Assembly (NCBI GenBank): GCA_038224055.1
Contig: JBBRGO010000247.1
Coordinates: 1-5,016 of the forward strand
Reading direction: 5' to 3'
Source of the DNA: JBDSSS01 sp038224055
Lineage (GTDB): Bacteria; Actinomycetota; Actinomycetes; Actinomycetales; Dermatophilaceae
Length of the DNA: 5,016 bases
Position 1 is the stretch's first letter, and each line of letters begins with the position of its first letter. Shown here one piece after another: positions 1-4,743 of this stretch. A program made the position numbers and the translations under genes. The notes beneath the pieces are model-generated. The model saw only the letters and a list, made by a program, of their open reading frames with translations. It was not told the DNA's origin and did no database searches.

Positions 1-712
1 TGCCGGGCTCCGGCCCCTGTTGTCCGGCGAGAGCGAGGACACGAGCCAGCTCTCCCGAGAGCACGCCGTGGCCCGCCCCCAGCCGGGGCTCATCTCGATC
101 GCCGGCGGCAAGTACACGACGTATCGCGTCATGGCGGCCGACGCCGTCGACGCCGCCCGCCAGGACATCGGCGGCGACGTCAGCGACAGCGTCACCGAGG
201 ACATCCCGCTCTCGGGCGCCGAGGGCTACGTCGCGCTCGTCAACCAGGTCGACCGGCTGGCCCGGCACCAGGACCTCCCCGCCTGGCGCATCACCCATCT
301 GCTCGAGCGCTACGGCTCGATGGTGCACGAGCTCTTCGCCCTCGCCGAGGACGACAGCACGCTCTACGAGCCGATCCCCGGCGCTGAGGAGTACCTCAAG
401 GTCGAGGCGCTCTACGCCGTGACCCACGAGGGTGCCCTCCACCTCGACGACGTGCTCGCCCGACGCACCCGGATCTCCATCGAGACGATGAGCCGGGGGG
501 TCGACAGCGCCGAGACCGTGGCCCGGCTCGTGGCGCCGGTGCTGGGCTGGGACGAGCAGCGGGTCACCGACGAGGTCGGGTCCTACCGCGGCCGCGTCGA
601 GGCAGAGCGCGACTCGCAGAAGGAGCTCGCCGACTCGGAGGCCAATGCGGAGCGGCTCAGCGCCCCGGACGCCCGACGGATCCCGGTGAGCCGCACGCCC
701 GAGCCGGACTGA
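1..712 (+). CDS. glpD: Aerobic glycerol-3-phosphate dehydrogenase (GlpD), C-terminal part, 5' truncated by window edge
   Basis: GlpD is an FAD-dependent, membrane-associated enzyme that oxidises sn-glycerol 3-phosphate to dihydroxyacetone phosphate and passes electrons to the quinone pool. The reading frame is already open at base 2, and about 236 codons are visible before TGA at 710-712. Near the left edge it reads AGLRPLLSG, then TSQLSREH, then LISIAGGKYTTYRVMAADAV. These are hallmark GlpD segments: the GLRPL arginine and the GGKYTTYR block lie around the substrate pocket and close the FAD-binding DAO fold. The remainder is the helical GlpD C-terminal domain, including a YAVTHEGALHLDDVLARRTR segment. 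Actinobacterial GlpD is usually about 560-580 residues, so more than half lies upstream. A TTG at base 20 is internal leucine and not a start. The last ~35 residues are charged and look like a variable tail. The next gene follows after 35 bp on the same strand. Family assignment is very secure. Confidence 0.96.
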   Translation, partial: AGLRPLLSGESEDTSQLSREHAVARPQPGLISIAGGKYTTYRVMAADAVDAARQDIGGDVSDSVTEDIPLSGAEGYVALVNQVDRLARHQDLPAWRITHLLERYGSMVHELFALAEDDSTLYEPIPGAEEYLKVEALYAVTHEGALHLDDVLARRTRISIETMSRGVDSAETVARLVAPVLGWDEQRVTDEVGSYRGRVEAERDSQKELADSEANAERLSAPDARRIPVSRTPEPD

Positions 713-735
713 GTCCAGACCACCCGAACCAGAGC

Positions 736-741
736 TACCGT
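736..741 (+). promoter_or_regulatory. Possible -10 element of a leaderless transcript
   Basis: TACCGT matches the actinobacterial TAnnnT -10 pattern and ends exactly 6 nt before the GTG at 748. No Shine-Dalgarno-like sequence lies before that GTG. This spacing is what is expected when transcription starts at the start codon itself. No convincing -35 is visible, so this is an inference from spacing only. Confidence 0.3.
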
Positions 742-747
742 CGTGTC

Positions 748-1299
748 GTGAGCTGCACAACCTCACGGTCGGGTGAGCAGGCTGTCGGGCGACGCATGGC
801 CGTCGCGGCGCTGGGCCTGGGAGTCGGCGCTGCCCTCCTCAGTGGGTGCTCCTCGAGCGCGCCTCCTGACCCGGCGCCGTCCTTTACGGATGACCGAGCG
901 AGCTGGACGTGTCCGAGCCCGACCAGCGCCACCCTGCCATCGTGGGCTCGTGGTGGCTTCACCGACCCGACGGTTCCGCACCTCCTTGGAACCGGTCGCA
1001 CCATCGTCGCGGTGCCGTTCGGCTGGCCCTTGCGGGACGACCAACCGGCTGGTCGGAACAACAAGATCCTGTGGATCGCGAGGTCCGGGGGCGGGCCGCT
1101 CACCATCGTCGCGACCGAGCAAGCGACCGGACAGACCGTCACGAGGCAGCTTCCGAACGGGCCCGGACCCTCCGTCGTGGACCTGCCCACGGCGGGTTGC
1201 TGGCGGTTCGCGCTCAGCTGGTCCGGCCAGCACGACGAGATGCTCATCCGCTACTACGGCAGCTCCGCCCCGACCTCCGCCACCTCGCCCCCGGGTTGA
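748..1299 (+). CDS. Putative secreted lipoprotein of unknown function
   Basis: This predicts a 183-residue protein exported and lipid-anchored to the outer face of the membrane. From the GTG at 748 the N-terminus has arginines at 7, 15 and 16, a hydrophobic core at about 17-31, and a lipobox L31-S32-G33-C34, followed by a Ser/Pro-rich linker. The ATG at 796 is in frame but would remove all positive charge from the signal peptide, so the GTG is preferred. The mature domain has two cysteines, Cys55 (WTCPSP) and Cys151 (TAGCWRF), which could form a disulfide. It also contains PFGWPL, NNKILWIAR and a block near 137-154 reading GPGPSVVDLPTAGCWRF, which resembles a small beta-rich extracytoplasmic domain seen in uncharacterised bacterial proteins. 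I cannot name a function. Codon use is more relaxed than in the neighbours (TTT, CGA, TGT, GGA and GCA codons occur), a weak hint of recent acquisition or low expression. The next gene converges on it. Confidence 0.82.
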   Translation: MSCTTSRSGEQAVGRRMAVAALGLGVGAALLSGCSSSAPPDPAPSFTDDRASWTCPSPTSATLPSWARGGFTDPTVPHLLGTGRTIVAVPFGWPLRDDQPAGRNNKILWIARSGGGPLTIVATEQATGQTVTRQLPNGPGPSVVDLPTAGCWRFALSWSGQHDEMLIRYYGSSAPTSATSPPG

Positions 1300-1304
1300 C
1301 CCGG
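1291..1304 (+). terminator. Short GC hairpin at a convergent gene junction
   Basis: CCGGG (1291-1295), a TTGA loop and CCCGG (1300-1304) form a perfect short inverted repeat. The lipoprotein stop codon (1297-1299) sits in the loop. Only 22 bp separate the two converging stop codons, and GGCCGGCC at 1310-1317 adds a second self-complementary element. There is no T-tract, so an intrinsic terminator is only possible, not demonstrated. Confidence 0.3.
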
Positions 1305-1321
1305 TGCGGGGCCGGCCGCCG

Positions 1322-1750
1322 TCAGTGGGGTGCGGCCTCGCTCGGGACGGGCCCGGTGATGTTCACCATCCATCCGACGCCGAAGCGGTCGGTGACCATC
1401 CCGAACTCGTCGCCCCACGTCTGCTTCTCGAGCGGGACGGACACGTTGCCGCCGTCGCACAGCCCCTCGAAGTAGCCACGCAGTGCCTCGTCGTCCCCGC
1501 TGAGGCTCACCTCGACGTTGTCTCCGGGGTGGCGCGTCATGCCCCTCGGCGTATCTGCGCCCATCAGGGTGTAGCCCGCCTCGGTCACCAGCTGGGCGTG
1601 CATGATCTTGTCGGCGTCCGGCCCGTCCGGGTGCCCGAACTCGCCGAACGTGCTGACCGTGAGGGTGCCGCCGAAGATGTCGCGGTAGAACTGCATCGCC
1701 TCGCGGGCGTCATCCTCGAACGCGAGGTAGGGGTTGAGGATGGATGACAT
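1322..1750 (-). CDS. PhnB-like VOC family protein (glyoxalase/bleomycin-resistance fold)
   Basis: This is a 142-residue cytoplasmic protein of the vicinal-oxygen-chelate superfamily, PhnB-like group (the domain sometimes labelled 3-demethylubiquinone methyltransferase-like). The order of family landmarks is normal: NPYLAFEDDAREAMQFYRDIFGG at residues 6-28 written in parts (NPYLAF, then AMQFYRDIFGG), then KIMHAQL at 47-53 with His50, then GDNVEVSLSGDD in the middle, and DRFGVGWMVNI at 121-131, the typical C-terminal signature. The length matches single-domain family members that act as dimers. Substrate is unknown for most relatives, and the annotation names (methyltransferase, PhnB) should not be taken as function. 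The ATG at 1750 is supported by a strong Shine-Dalgarno (AAAGGAG) 6 nt upstream. The gene is divergent from the MmcQ-like gene and convergent with the lipoprotein gene, so it is probably monocistronic. Confidence 0.93.
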   Translation of the reverse strand: MSSILNPYLAFEDDAREAMQFYRDIFGGTLTVSTFGEFGHPDGPDADKIMHAQLVTEAGYTLMGADTPRGMTRHPGDNVEVSLSGDDEALRGYFEGLCDGGNVSVPLEKQTWGDEFGMVTDRFGVGWMVNITGPVPSEAAPH

Positions 1751-1756
1751 GAATGG

Positions 1757-1763
1757 CTCCTTT
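1757..1763 (-). promoter_or_regulatory. Ribosome binding site of the VOC gene
   Basis: On the - strand the sequence reads AAAGGAG, then CCATTC, then ATG. The near-consensus core with a 6-nt spacer fixes the start at 1750. Confidence 0.75.
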
Positions 1764-1766
1764 ATC

Positions 1767-1777
1767 CCGTTATACGG
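1767..1777 (-). promoter_or_regulatory. Possible -10 hexamer inside a short palindrome upstream of the VOC gene
   Basis: On the - strand TATAAC (1774-1769) matches five of six bases of the consensus -10. It overlaps a CCGT-TAT-ACGG inverted repeat (1767-1777), which could be a small operator. The hexamer is AT-rich against a very GC-rich background. It lies only 18 nt from the ATG, implying a 5' leader of about 12 nt that barely contains the ribosome binding site. No good -35 is visible. Tentative. Confidence 0.35.
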
Positions 1778-1971
1778 CGTCCATCGAGACTAGGACCGAC
1801 CGCGGTGTGGGGCTAGGGGCGAACCGAACGGATCGGTGGGGCGCCGCGCCACCATCAGGAGGGCGGTGGCTCGTCGTCCAGTGGCCACGCAGCCCGTCCA
1901 GCGTCCGCGGTCACCGGCCCCTCAGCGGCGGGGGGCCGCGGCAGCCCCCTACCCTCGGGAGACCACGTGAT

Positions 1972-1984
1972 GGAGGAGATGAGG
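1972..1984 (+). promoter_or_regulatory. Purine-rich ribosome binding region of the MmcQ-like gene
   Basis: GGAGGAG (1972-1978) lies 13 nt before the GTG start and GAGG (1981-1984) lies 7 nt before it. A TGA in the same frame at 1980-1982 rules out any earlier start, so GTG at 1992 is well supported. Confidence 0.55.
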
Positions 1985-1991
1985 TGGCTCG

Positions 1992-2342
1992 GTGGCAGAC
2001 GCAGCGGACGTGCGCCGACTGGCCCTGTCGCTCCCCGACGTCGTGGAGATCGCGAGCGACGGCTTCGACTTCCGGGTGAGCGGCCGGGGCTTCGTGTGGT
2101 CCTACCCCGAGCGGAGGCCGGGTCGGCGAAGGCTCATCCGGACCGACGTGGCCGTGCTCTTCGTCGGCGACGAGGCGGAGAAGCAGGCGCTTCTCCTCGG
2201 CGAGCCTGACGTCTTCTTCACGACCTCCGCCTACGACGGGTCGCCGCTCGTCATGGTGCGCCTCGCCGAGGTCGACCTCGAACGGCTGACCGAGCTCGTC
2301 ACGGACGCGTGGCAGATGCGCGCCCCGGACCTCCACGACTGA
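1992..2342 (+). CDS. MmcQ/YjbR family protein
   Basis: This is a 116-residue cytoplasmic protein of the MmcQ/YjbR family, a small fold sometimes described as a CyaY-like DNA-binding protein; its biochemical role is not established. Visible family features are ADVRRLALSLPDVVE at residues 4-19, an aromatic strand GRGFVWSY at 31-38, and the strongest signature, GEPDVFFTTSAYDGSPLVMVRL at 70-91 (given here as GEPDVFFTTSAYDG followed by SPLVMVRL). The C-terminus has the expected ELVTDAWQMRAPDL helix, which in relatives reads like LTDAWRxxAP. Length is normal for the family and there is no signal peptide or membrane segment. The GTG start is the first possible one after an in-frame stop. The downstream hydrolase lies about 100 bp away on the same strand, so co-transcription is possible but unproven. 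Confidence 0.92.
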   Translation: MADAADVRRLALSLPDVVEIASDGFDFRVSGRGFVWSYPERRPGRRRLIRTDVAVLFVGDEAEKQALLLGEPDVFFTTSAYDGSPLVMVRLAEVDLERLTELVTDAWQMRAPDLHD

Positions 2343-2411
2343 CCTGACTCCCGGCGCCGCCGAACTTGGGACAATGGCTCTCGACGACCCCGATCCCCGA
2401 CTCCGACCCTG

Positions 2412-2451
2412 GAGCACCATGTCTGATCACATGTCTGAGCACCATGTCTGA
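2412..2451 (+). repeat. Triplicated ATGTCTGA at the hydrolase start site
   Basis: ATGTCTGA occurs at 2419-2426, 2431-2438 and 2444-2451. The flanks repeat too: a 15-mer, GAGCACCATGTCTGA, is present at 2412-2426 and again at 2437-2451. The first two copies are 12 bp apart and the last two 13 bp apart, so the third ATG is in a different reading frame from the first two. The third ATG is the start of the hydrolase gene. Confidence 0.85.
2419..2451 (+). other. Possible 10-codon leader ORF overlapping the hydrolase start
   Basis: Starting at the first ATG the frame reads MSDHMSEHHV and stops at TGA 2449-2451, inside the first codons of the hydrolase gene (ATG at 2444). GGAG at 2411-2414 precedes this ATG by 4 nt, and it is a better match than the GAG before the hydrolase ATG. 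If translated, it would end 5 nt past the downstream start, an arrangement typical of translational coupling. It may equally be a by-product of the local duplication. Confidence 0.3.
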
Positions 2452-3397
2452 GCACCCACGCACCGTCGATGCCTGGTGGCGCCGGCTCGACCTGCTCGCC
2501 GCGGCCGCCGGGGTCCTCGTCGTGGCGTGGGCGGCCGCCACGGGGTGGGGGGCGGTCGTGCACGGCCACCCGGCATACGCCGTGCTGCTCGTCGCGACGC
2601 TGCTCGGCTCGGGAGCCATCCTCTGGCGTGGTCGTCGCGAGAAGCCCCGACGATCCGGCCTCCGCCGGATCGTCGGCGTCGTCCTGCTCGTGCTCGGCGT
2701 CGGCTGGGTCGCCGCAATGGCGTGGCTCCGTCCCTTCACCGCGACCGGTCCGGCTCTGTCGGCGATGCGCTCGGATTCCGCGGTCACCGTCACGGAGTCG
2801 CCGACCCAGATCGTCCTGACGCCCACGGGCGCCGCCAGCGACACCGCCGTCTTCTTCCAGCCCGGCGCCCTCGTCGACGCCCGAGCGTATGCCGCTGTGC
2901 TCCGCCCGCTGGCCGAGGCAGGGCACCGGGTCGTCATCACGAAGCAGCCGCTCGGCATCGCGTTCCTGGCTCTCCCCGCGTTCGACGGCGCCCGGTCCGC
3001 CCATCCCGAGGTCGCGCGATGGGTGGTCGGCGGGCACTCCCTCGGCGGGACCGTCGCGGCACTGGAAGCCGACGGCGCGGACTCCGACGCGAGCGCACCG
3101 GCCGTGGGGCTGCTCCTCTACGCCTCGTATCCGGCCAACGACATCAGCACCTCGTTGACCGCGCAGGTGGCATCAATCTCCGGCTCGAAGGACGGTCTCG
3201 CGACCCCGGCGAAGGTCGAGGCCTCCCGCACAGACCTCCCCGCCGCGACGGGCTTCACCGTCGTAGCGGGCGCCTCGCACGCGCAGTTCGGCGACTACGG
3301 GCCGCAGCCCGGTGACGGCACCCCCGCGATCAGCCACGACGAGGCCCGGGCCCGAATCTCCGACACGAGCGTCCAGTTCGTCGACGGCCTCGGCTGA
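2444..3397 (+). CDS. Membrane-anchored alpha/beta hydrolase
   Basis: This predicts a 317-residue serine hydrolase with an N-terminal membrane anchor. Hydrophobic segments lie at about 17-38, 44-61 and 76-95. Arginines flank the first, and a very basic loop (RGRREKPRRSGLRR, 62-75) separates the second and third. By the positive-inside rule the catalytic domain, from about residue 110, faces outside the cytoplasm. The domain has the FFQPGALVD strand/oxyanion region (137-145), the nucleophile elbow GHSLGG (197-202, Ser199), the acid in SGSKDG (Asp250) and the histidine in GASHAQFGDYG (His279), giving a complete triad in the expected order. It resembles the small Abhydrolase_5 / dienelactone-hydrolase-like group. 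The substrate is unknown. The frame is open upstream to a TTG at 2366, but that extension is proline-rich and lacks a ribosome binding site, so ATG 2444 is preferred. RidA converges on it downstream. Confidence 0.9.
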   Translation: MSEHPRTVDAWWRRLDLLAAAAGVLVVAWAAATGWGAVVHGHPAYAVLLVATLLGSGAILWRGRREKPRRSGLRRIVGVVLLVLGVGWVAAMAWLRPFTATGPALSAMRSDSAVTVTESPTQIVLTPTGAASDTAVFFQPGALVDARAYAAVLRPLAEAGHRVVITKQPLGIAFLALPAFDGARSAHPEVARWVVGGHSLGGTVAALEADGADSDASAPAVGLLLYASYPANDISTSLTAQVASISGSKDGLATPAKVEASRTDLPAATGFTVVAGASHAQFGDYGPQPGDGTPAISHDEARARISDTSVQFVDGLG

Positions 3398-3415
3398 CGT
3401 TCGCGAGTCACGCGG

Positions 3416-3467
3416 CTGACTCACCCGGATGACTCACCCGGCTGACTCACCCGGGTCACTCACCCGG
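3416..3467. repeat. Four-copy 13-bp tandem repeat (CTGACTCACCCGG) between convergent genes
   Basis: Copies lie at 3416-3428, 3429-3441, 3442-3454 and 3455-3467. The first and third are identical, the second differs at its first base, and the fourth reads GTCACTCACCCGG. The first three each carry the palindrome TGACTCA. Because 13 is not a multiple of 3, the TGA triplets at 3417, 3430 and 3443 fall in all three forward frames, and TCA triplets at 3421, 3434 and 3447 put TGA in all three reverse frames. Confidence 0.9.
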
Positions 3468-3475
3468 GTCAGCCG
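3439..3475. terminator. Strong hairpin, candidate bidirectional terminator
   Basis: CGGCTGAC (3439-3446) pairs with GTCAGCCG (3468-3475). Directly inside, CCGGGT (3451-3456) pairs with ACCCGG (3462-3467) around a CACTC loop. Together this gives about 14 base pairs with a single 4-nt bulge (3447-3450). It sits between two converging stop codons, and the RidA stop lies in the stem. There is no T-tract on either strand, so termination would be of the U-less type seen in actinobacteria, or the hairpin may act as a 3'-end stabiliser. Confidence 0.5.
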
Positions 3476-3849
3476 ATGGATGCCGTCATGCGGATCGAGA
3501 CGAGCAGTCCCGGCAGATCGACCCCCAGCTTGGCGACGTAGCGCGCGGGAGGTGTGGACGGGAACCACCGGGCATACTCCTCGTTCATCCCGGCGAAGTC
3601 GTGCGGGTGGGTGAGCAGCACCCCGACCTCGAGGACATCGTTGAGGTCCGTGCCTGCGGCCCGCAGGACGGCCTCGCAGTTCGTCAGGGCCTGCCGGGTC
3701 TGCTCGCCGATGCCGCCGCCCACGAGCGCCCCCGTGCCCGGGTCGATGCCGACGAGGCCCGAGGTGATCACGAGGCGGCCGGACCGGACCCCCTGGCTGT
3801 ACAACGGCGAGCTCGGCGCGCTCGAGGTGGTGATGATCTCCCGGGTCAT
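3469..3849 (-). CDS. RidA-family protein (YjgF/YER057c/UK114)
   Basis: This is a 126-residue soluble protein of the Rid superfamily, whose archetype hydrolyses reactive enamine/imine intermediates made by PLP enzymes and works as a homotrimer. Landmarks in order are MTREIITTSSAP at the N-terminus, LYSQGV, LVITSGLVGIDPGTG, QTRQALTNCEAVLRAAG, FAGMNEEYARWF and PPARYVAKLGVDLPG. Arg103, in PPARY, corresponds to the carboxylate-binding Arg105 of E. coli RidA. The position equivalent to E. coli Glu120 appears to be serine (VSIRM), and Cys107 is valine, so this may be a non-archetypal Rid subgroup rather than a confirmed imine deaminase. The ATG at 3849 gives the typical N-terminus and has GAGG 6 nt upstream. 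A GTG at 3861 is an alternative that would add four residues. It converges with the hydrolase gene and is divergent from the DinB gene. Confidence 0.92.
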   Translation of the reverse strand: MTREIITTSSAPSSPLYSQGVRSGRLVITSGLVGIDPGTGALVGGGIGEQTRQALTNCEAVLRAAGTDLNDVLEVGVLLTHPHDFAGMNEEYARWFPSTPPARYVAKLGVDLPGLLVSIRMTASIG

Positions 3850-3966
3850 GACGGGCCTCACTCTCTCCCGGAGGGGCTCGCTCTACTGTGGCAGGTCCGG
3901 AGGGCCAGCACACCCCTACCGGAGATTGCCGTTCGGCTCCTCCTTCGGGGTGCGAGACTGGCTGGC
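3850..3966. other. Divergent promoter region between RidA and DinB genes
   Basis: This 117-bp gap must supply both promoters. TACTGT (3884-3889) fits TAnnnT on the + strand and TTGCCG (3926-3931) is -35-like, but they are in the wrong order to form one promoter. GAGACT (3954-3959) lies 7 nt before the GTG at 3967 and there is no clear Shine-Dalgarno there. No confident promoter can be assigned. The open frame continuing upstream of 3967 into the RidA gene is antisense to it and is not credible coding sequence. Confidence 0.35.
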
Positions 3967-4722
3967 GTGACGACGGACGATGGGTCAGGGGCGCCGCAGG
4001 GCCCCTACGTCGAGGTCTCCTTCCACGGAGCCCGCTTCGTGCGATCGGACCTGTCCGCTGCGGTGATGCGCGGCGTCGACGTGGCCGGCGCCGACATCGA
4101 CTCGCCGTGGTTGCTCGAGGGCGGGAGCTCCCTGCTCGTCAACGGCGTCGACGTCGTGCCTTTCGTCGAGGCCGAGCTCAACCACCGCTTCCCCGGCCGG
4201 TCCGAGAGGGTGGCTGAGGACCCCGACGGTCTCCGCACGGCCTGGGCCTCGGTCGAGCGGGCCTGGGCCGGGACGCTCGAGCGGGTGGAGGCGATGCCGG
4301 CGGGGGCCGTCGACGTCTCCGCCGACGGTGAGTGGTCCTTGTCGCAGACGCTGCGGCACCTCGTGATGGCGACCGACACGTGGCTCGGCGGCGCGGTCCT
4401 CGAGATCGAACGGCCTTACCACCCGATCGGTGTCCCGAACGTCGAGTACGCGACCGACGGCTACGACCCCTCGGTCTTCAGCTCGGCGACGCCGTCCTGG
4501 GCCGAGGTGCTCGCGGCCCGCGCCGAACGCGTGGCGATGGTGCGCTCCTTCCTCGCGACGGTCACGGCGGACGACCTCGCGGTGCCCCGGACGAACCCGT
4601 GGGCCTCAGCGCAGCCCGAGACCACGCTGTCCTGCCTCCGGACGATCCTCGAGGAGGAGTGGGAGCACCATCGGTATGCCGTCCGCGACCTCGATGCGTT
4701 CGGCGGGAAGTCCGGCCCCTGA
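3967..4722 (+). CDS. DinB-family protein with N-terminal pentapeptide-repeat-like segment
   Basis: This predicts a 251-residue cytoplasmic protein. Residues 19-44 have hydrophobic or aromatic residues every fifth position (F19, F24, L29, M34, V39, I44) with A/S at the preceding spots (FHGAR, FVRSD, LSAAV, MRGVD, VAGAD), the signature of a short pentapeptide-repeat coil. After a linker with SSLLVNGVDVVPFVEAELN (54-72), a DinB-like four-helix domain runs from about 88 to 245. It shows WSLSQTLRHLVMATDTWLG (123-141, His131 as a likely metal ligand) and EEEWEHHRYAVRDL (229-242, His234/His235). The usual middle histidine four residues earlier appears to be Glu, so metal binding may be altered. DinB-fold proteins include thiol-dependent transferases and many of unknown role; the substrate here is unknown. 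The GTG at 3967 is chosen because further upstream the frame is antisense to RidA. The glycosylase gene converges 21 bp downstream. Confidence 0.88.
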   Translation: MTTDDGSGAPQGPYVEVSFHGARFVRSDLSAAVMRGVDVAGADIDSPWLLEGGSSLLVNGVDVVPFVEAELNHRFPGRSERVAEDPDGLRTAWASVERAWAGTLERVEAMPAGAVDVSADGEWSLSQTLRHLVMATDTWLGGAVLEIERPYHPIGVPNVEYATDGYDPSVFSSATPSWAEVLAARAERVAMVRSFLATVTADDLAVPRTNPWASAQPETTLSCLRTILEEEWEHHRYAVRDLDAFGGKSGP

Positions 4723-4743
4723 GGCCCGAGCAGGCTCGCCGGC

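Larger units (their letters stand above)
1751..1991. other. Divergent intergenic region between VOC and MmcQ-like genes
   Basis: This 241-bp gap must hold promoters for both flanking genes. At the left end are the VOC ribosome binding site and TATAAC element. In the middle a GGCGC-C-GCGCC inverted repeat (1840-1850) sits in a GC-rich block and could fold. At the right end TACCCT (1950-1955) is a TAnnnT-type -10 candidate for the rightward gene, with a leader of roughly 30 nt. Small ORFs that cross this gap have no family-like sequence and I treat them as chance. Confidence 0.5.

Noticed and set aside
773..1747. A 324-codon open frame on the + strand spanning the lipoprotein and the VOC gene
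   Set aside because: Its product is Arg/Pro/Ser-rich low-complexity sequence typical of a shadow frame in GC-rich DNA, and it covers two genes with clear protein features in other frames.
2366..2443. TTG-initiated N-terminal extension of the hydrolase
   Set aside because: The added 26 residues show no signal or domain pattern, there is no ribosome binding site, and ATG 2444 gives a natural N-terminus ahead of the membrane segments.
2231..3037. A 268-codon open frame on the - strand across the MmcQ-like and hydrolase genes
   Set aside because: It is antisense to two well-supported genes, its composition is low-complexity, and it shows no domain-like pattern.
3416..3467. Possible CRISPR array from the direct repeats
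   Set aside because: Units are 13 bp and directly adjacent with no spacers, and no cas gene is present.
3601..3966. Upstream extension of the DinB reading frame
   Set aside because: It is antisense to the well-supported RidA gene and has no DinB-family sequence; the frame is simply open by GC bias.
748..4722. A possible multi-gene defence or stress system formed by VOC, MmcQ, hydrolase, RidA and DinB genes
   Set aside because: The genes alternate in strand, each has its own promoter region, and their families are common scattered single genes in actinobacteria. Nothing in the sequence links them functionally.
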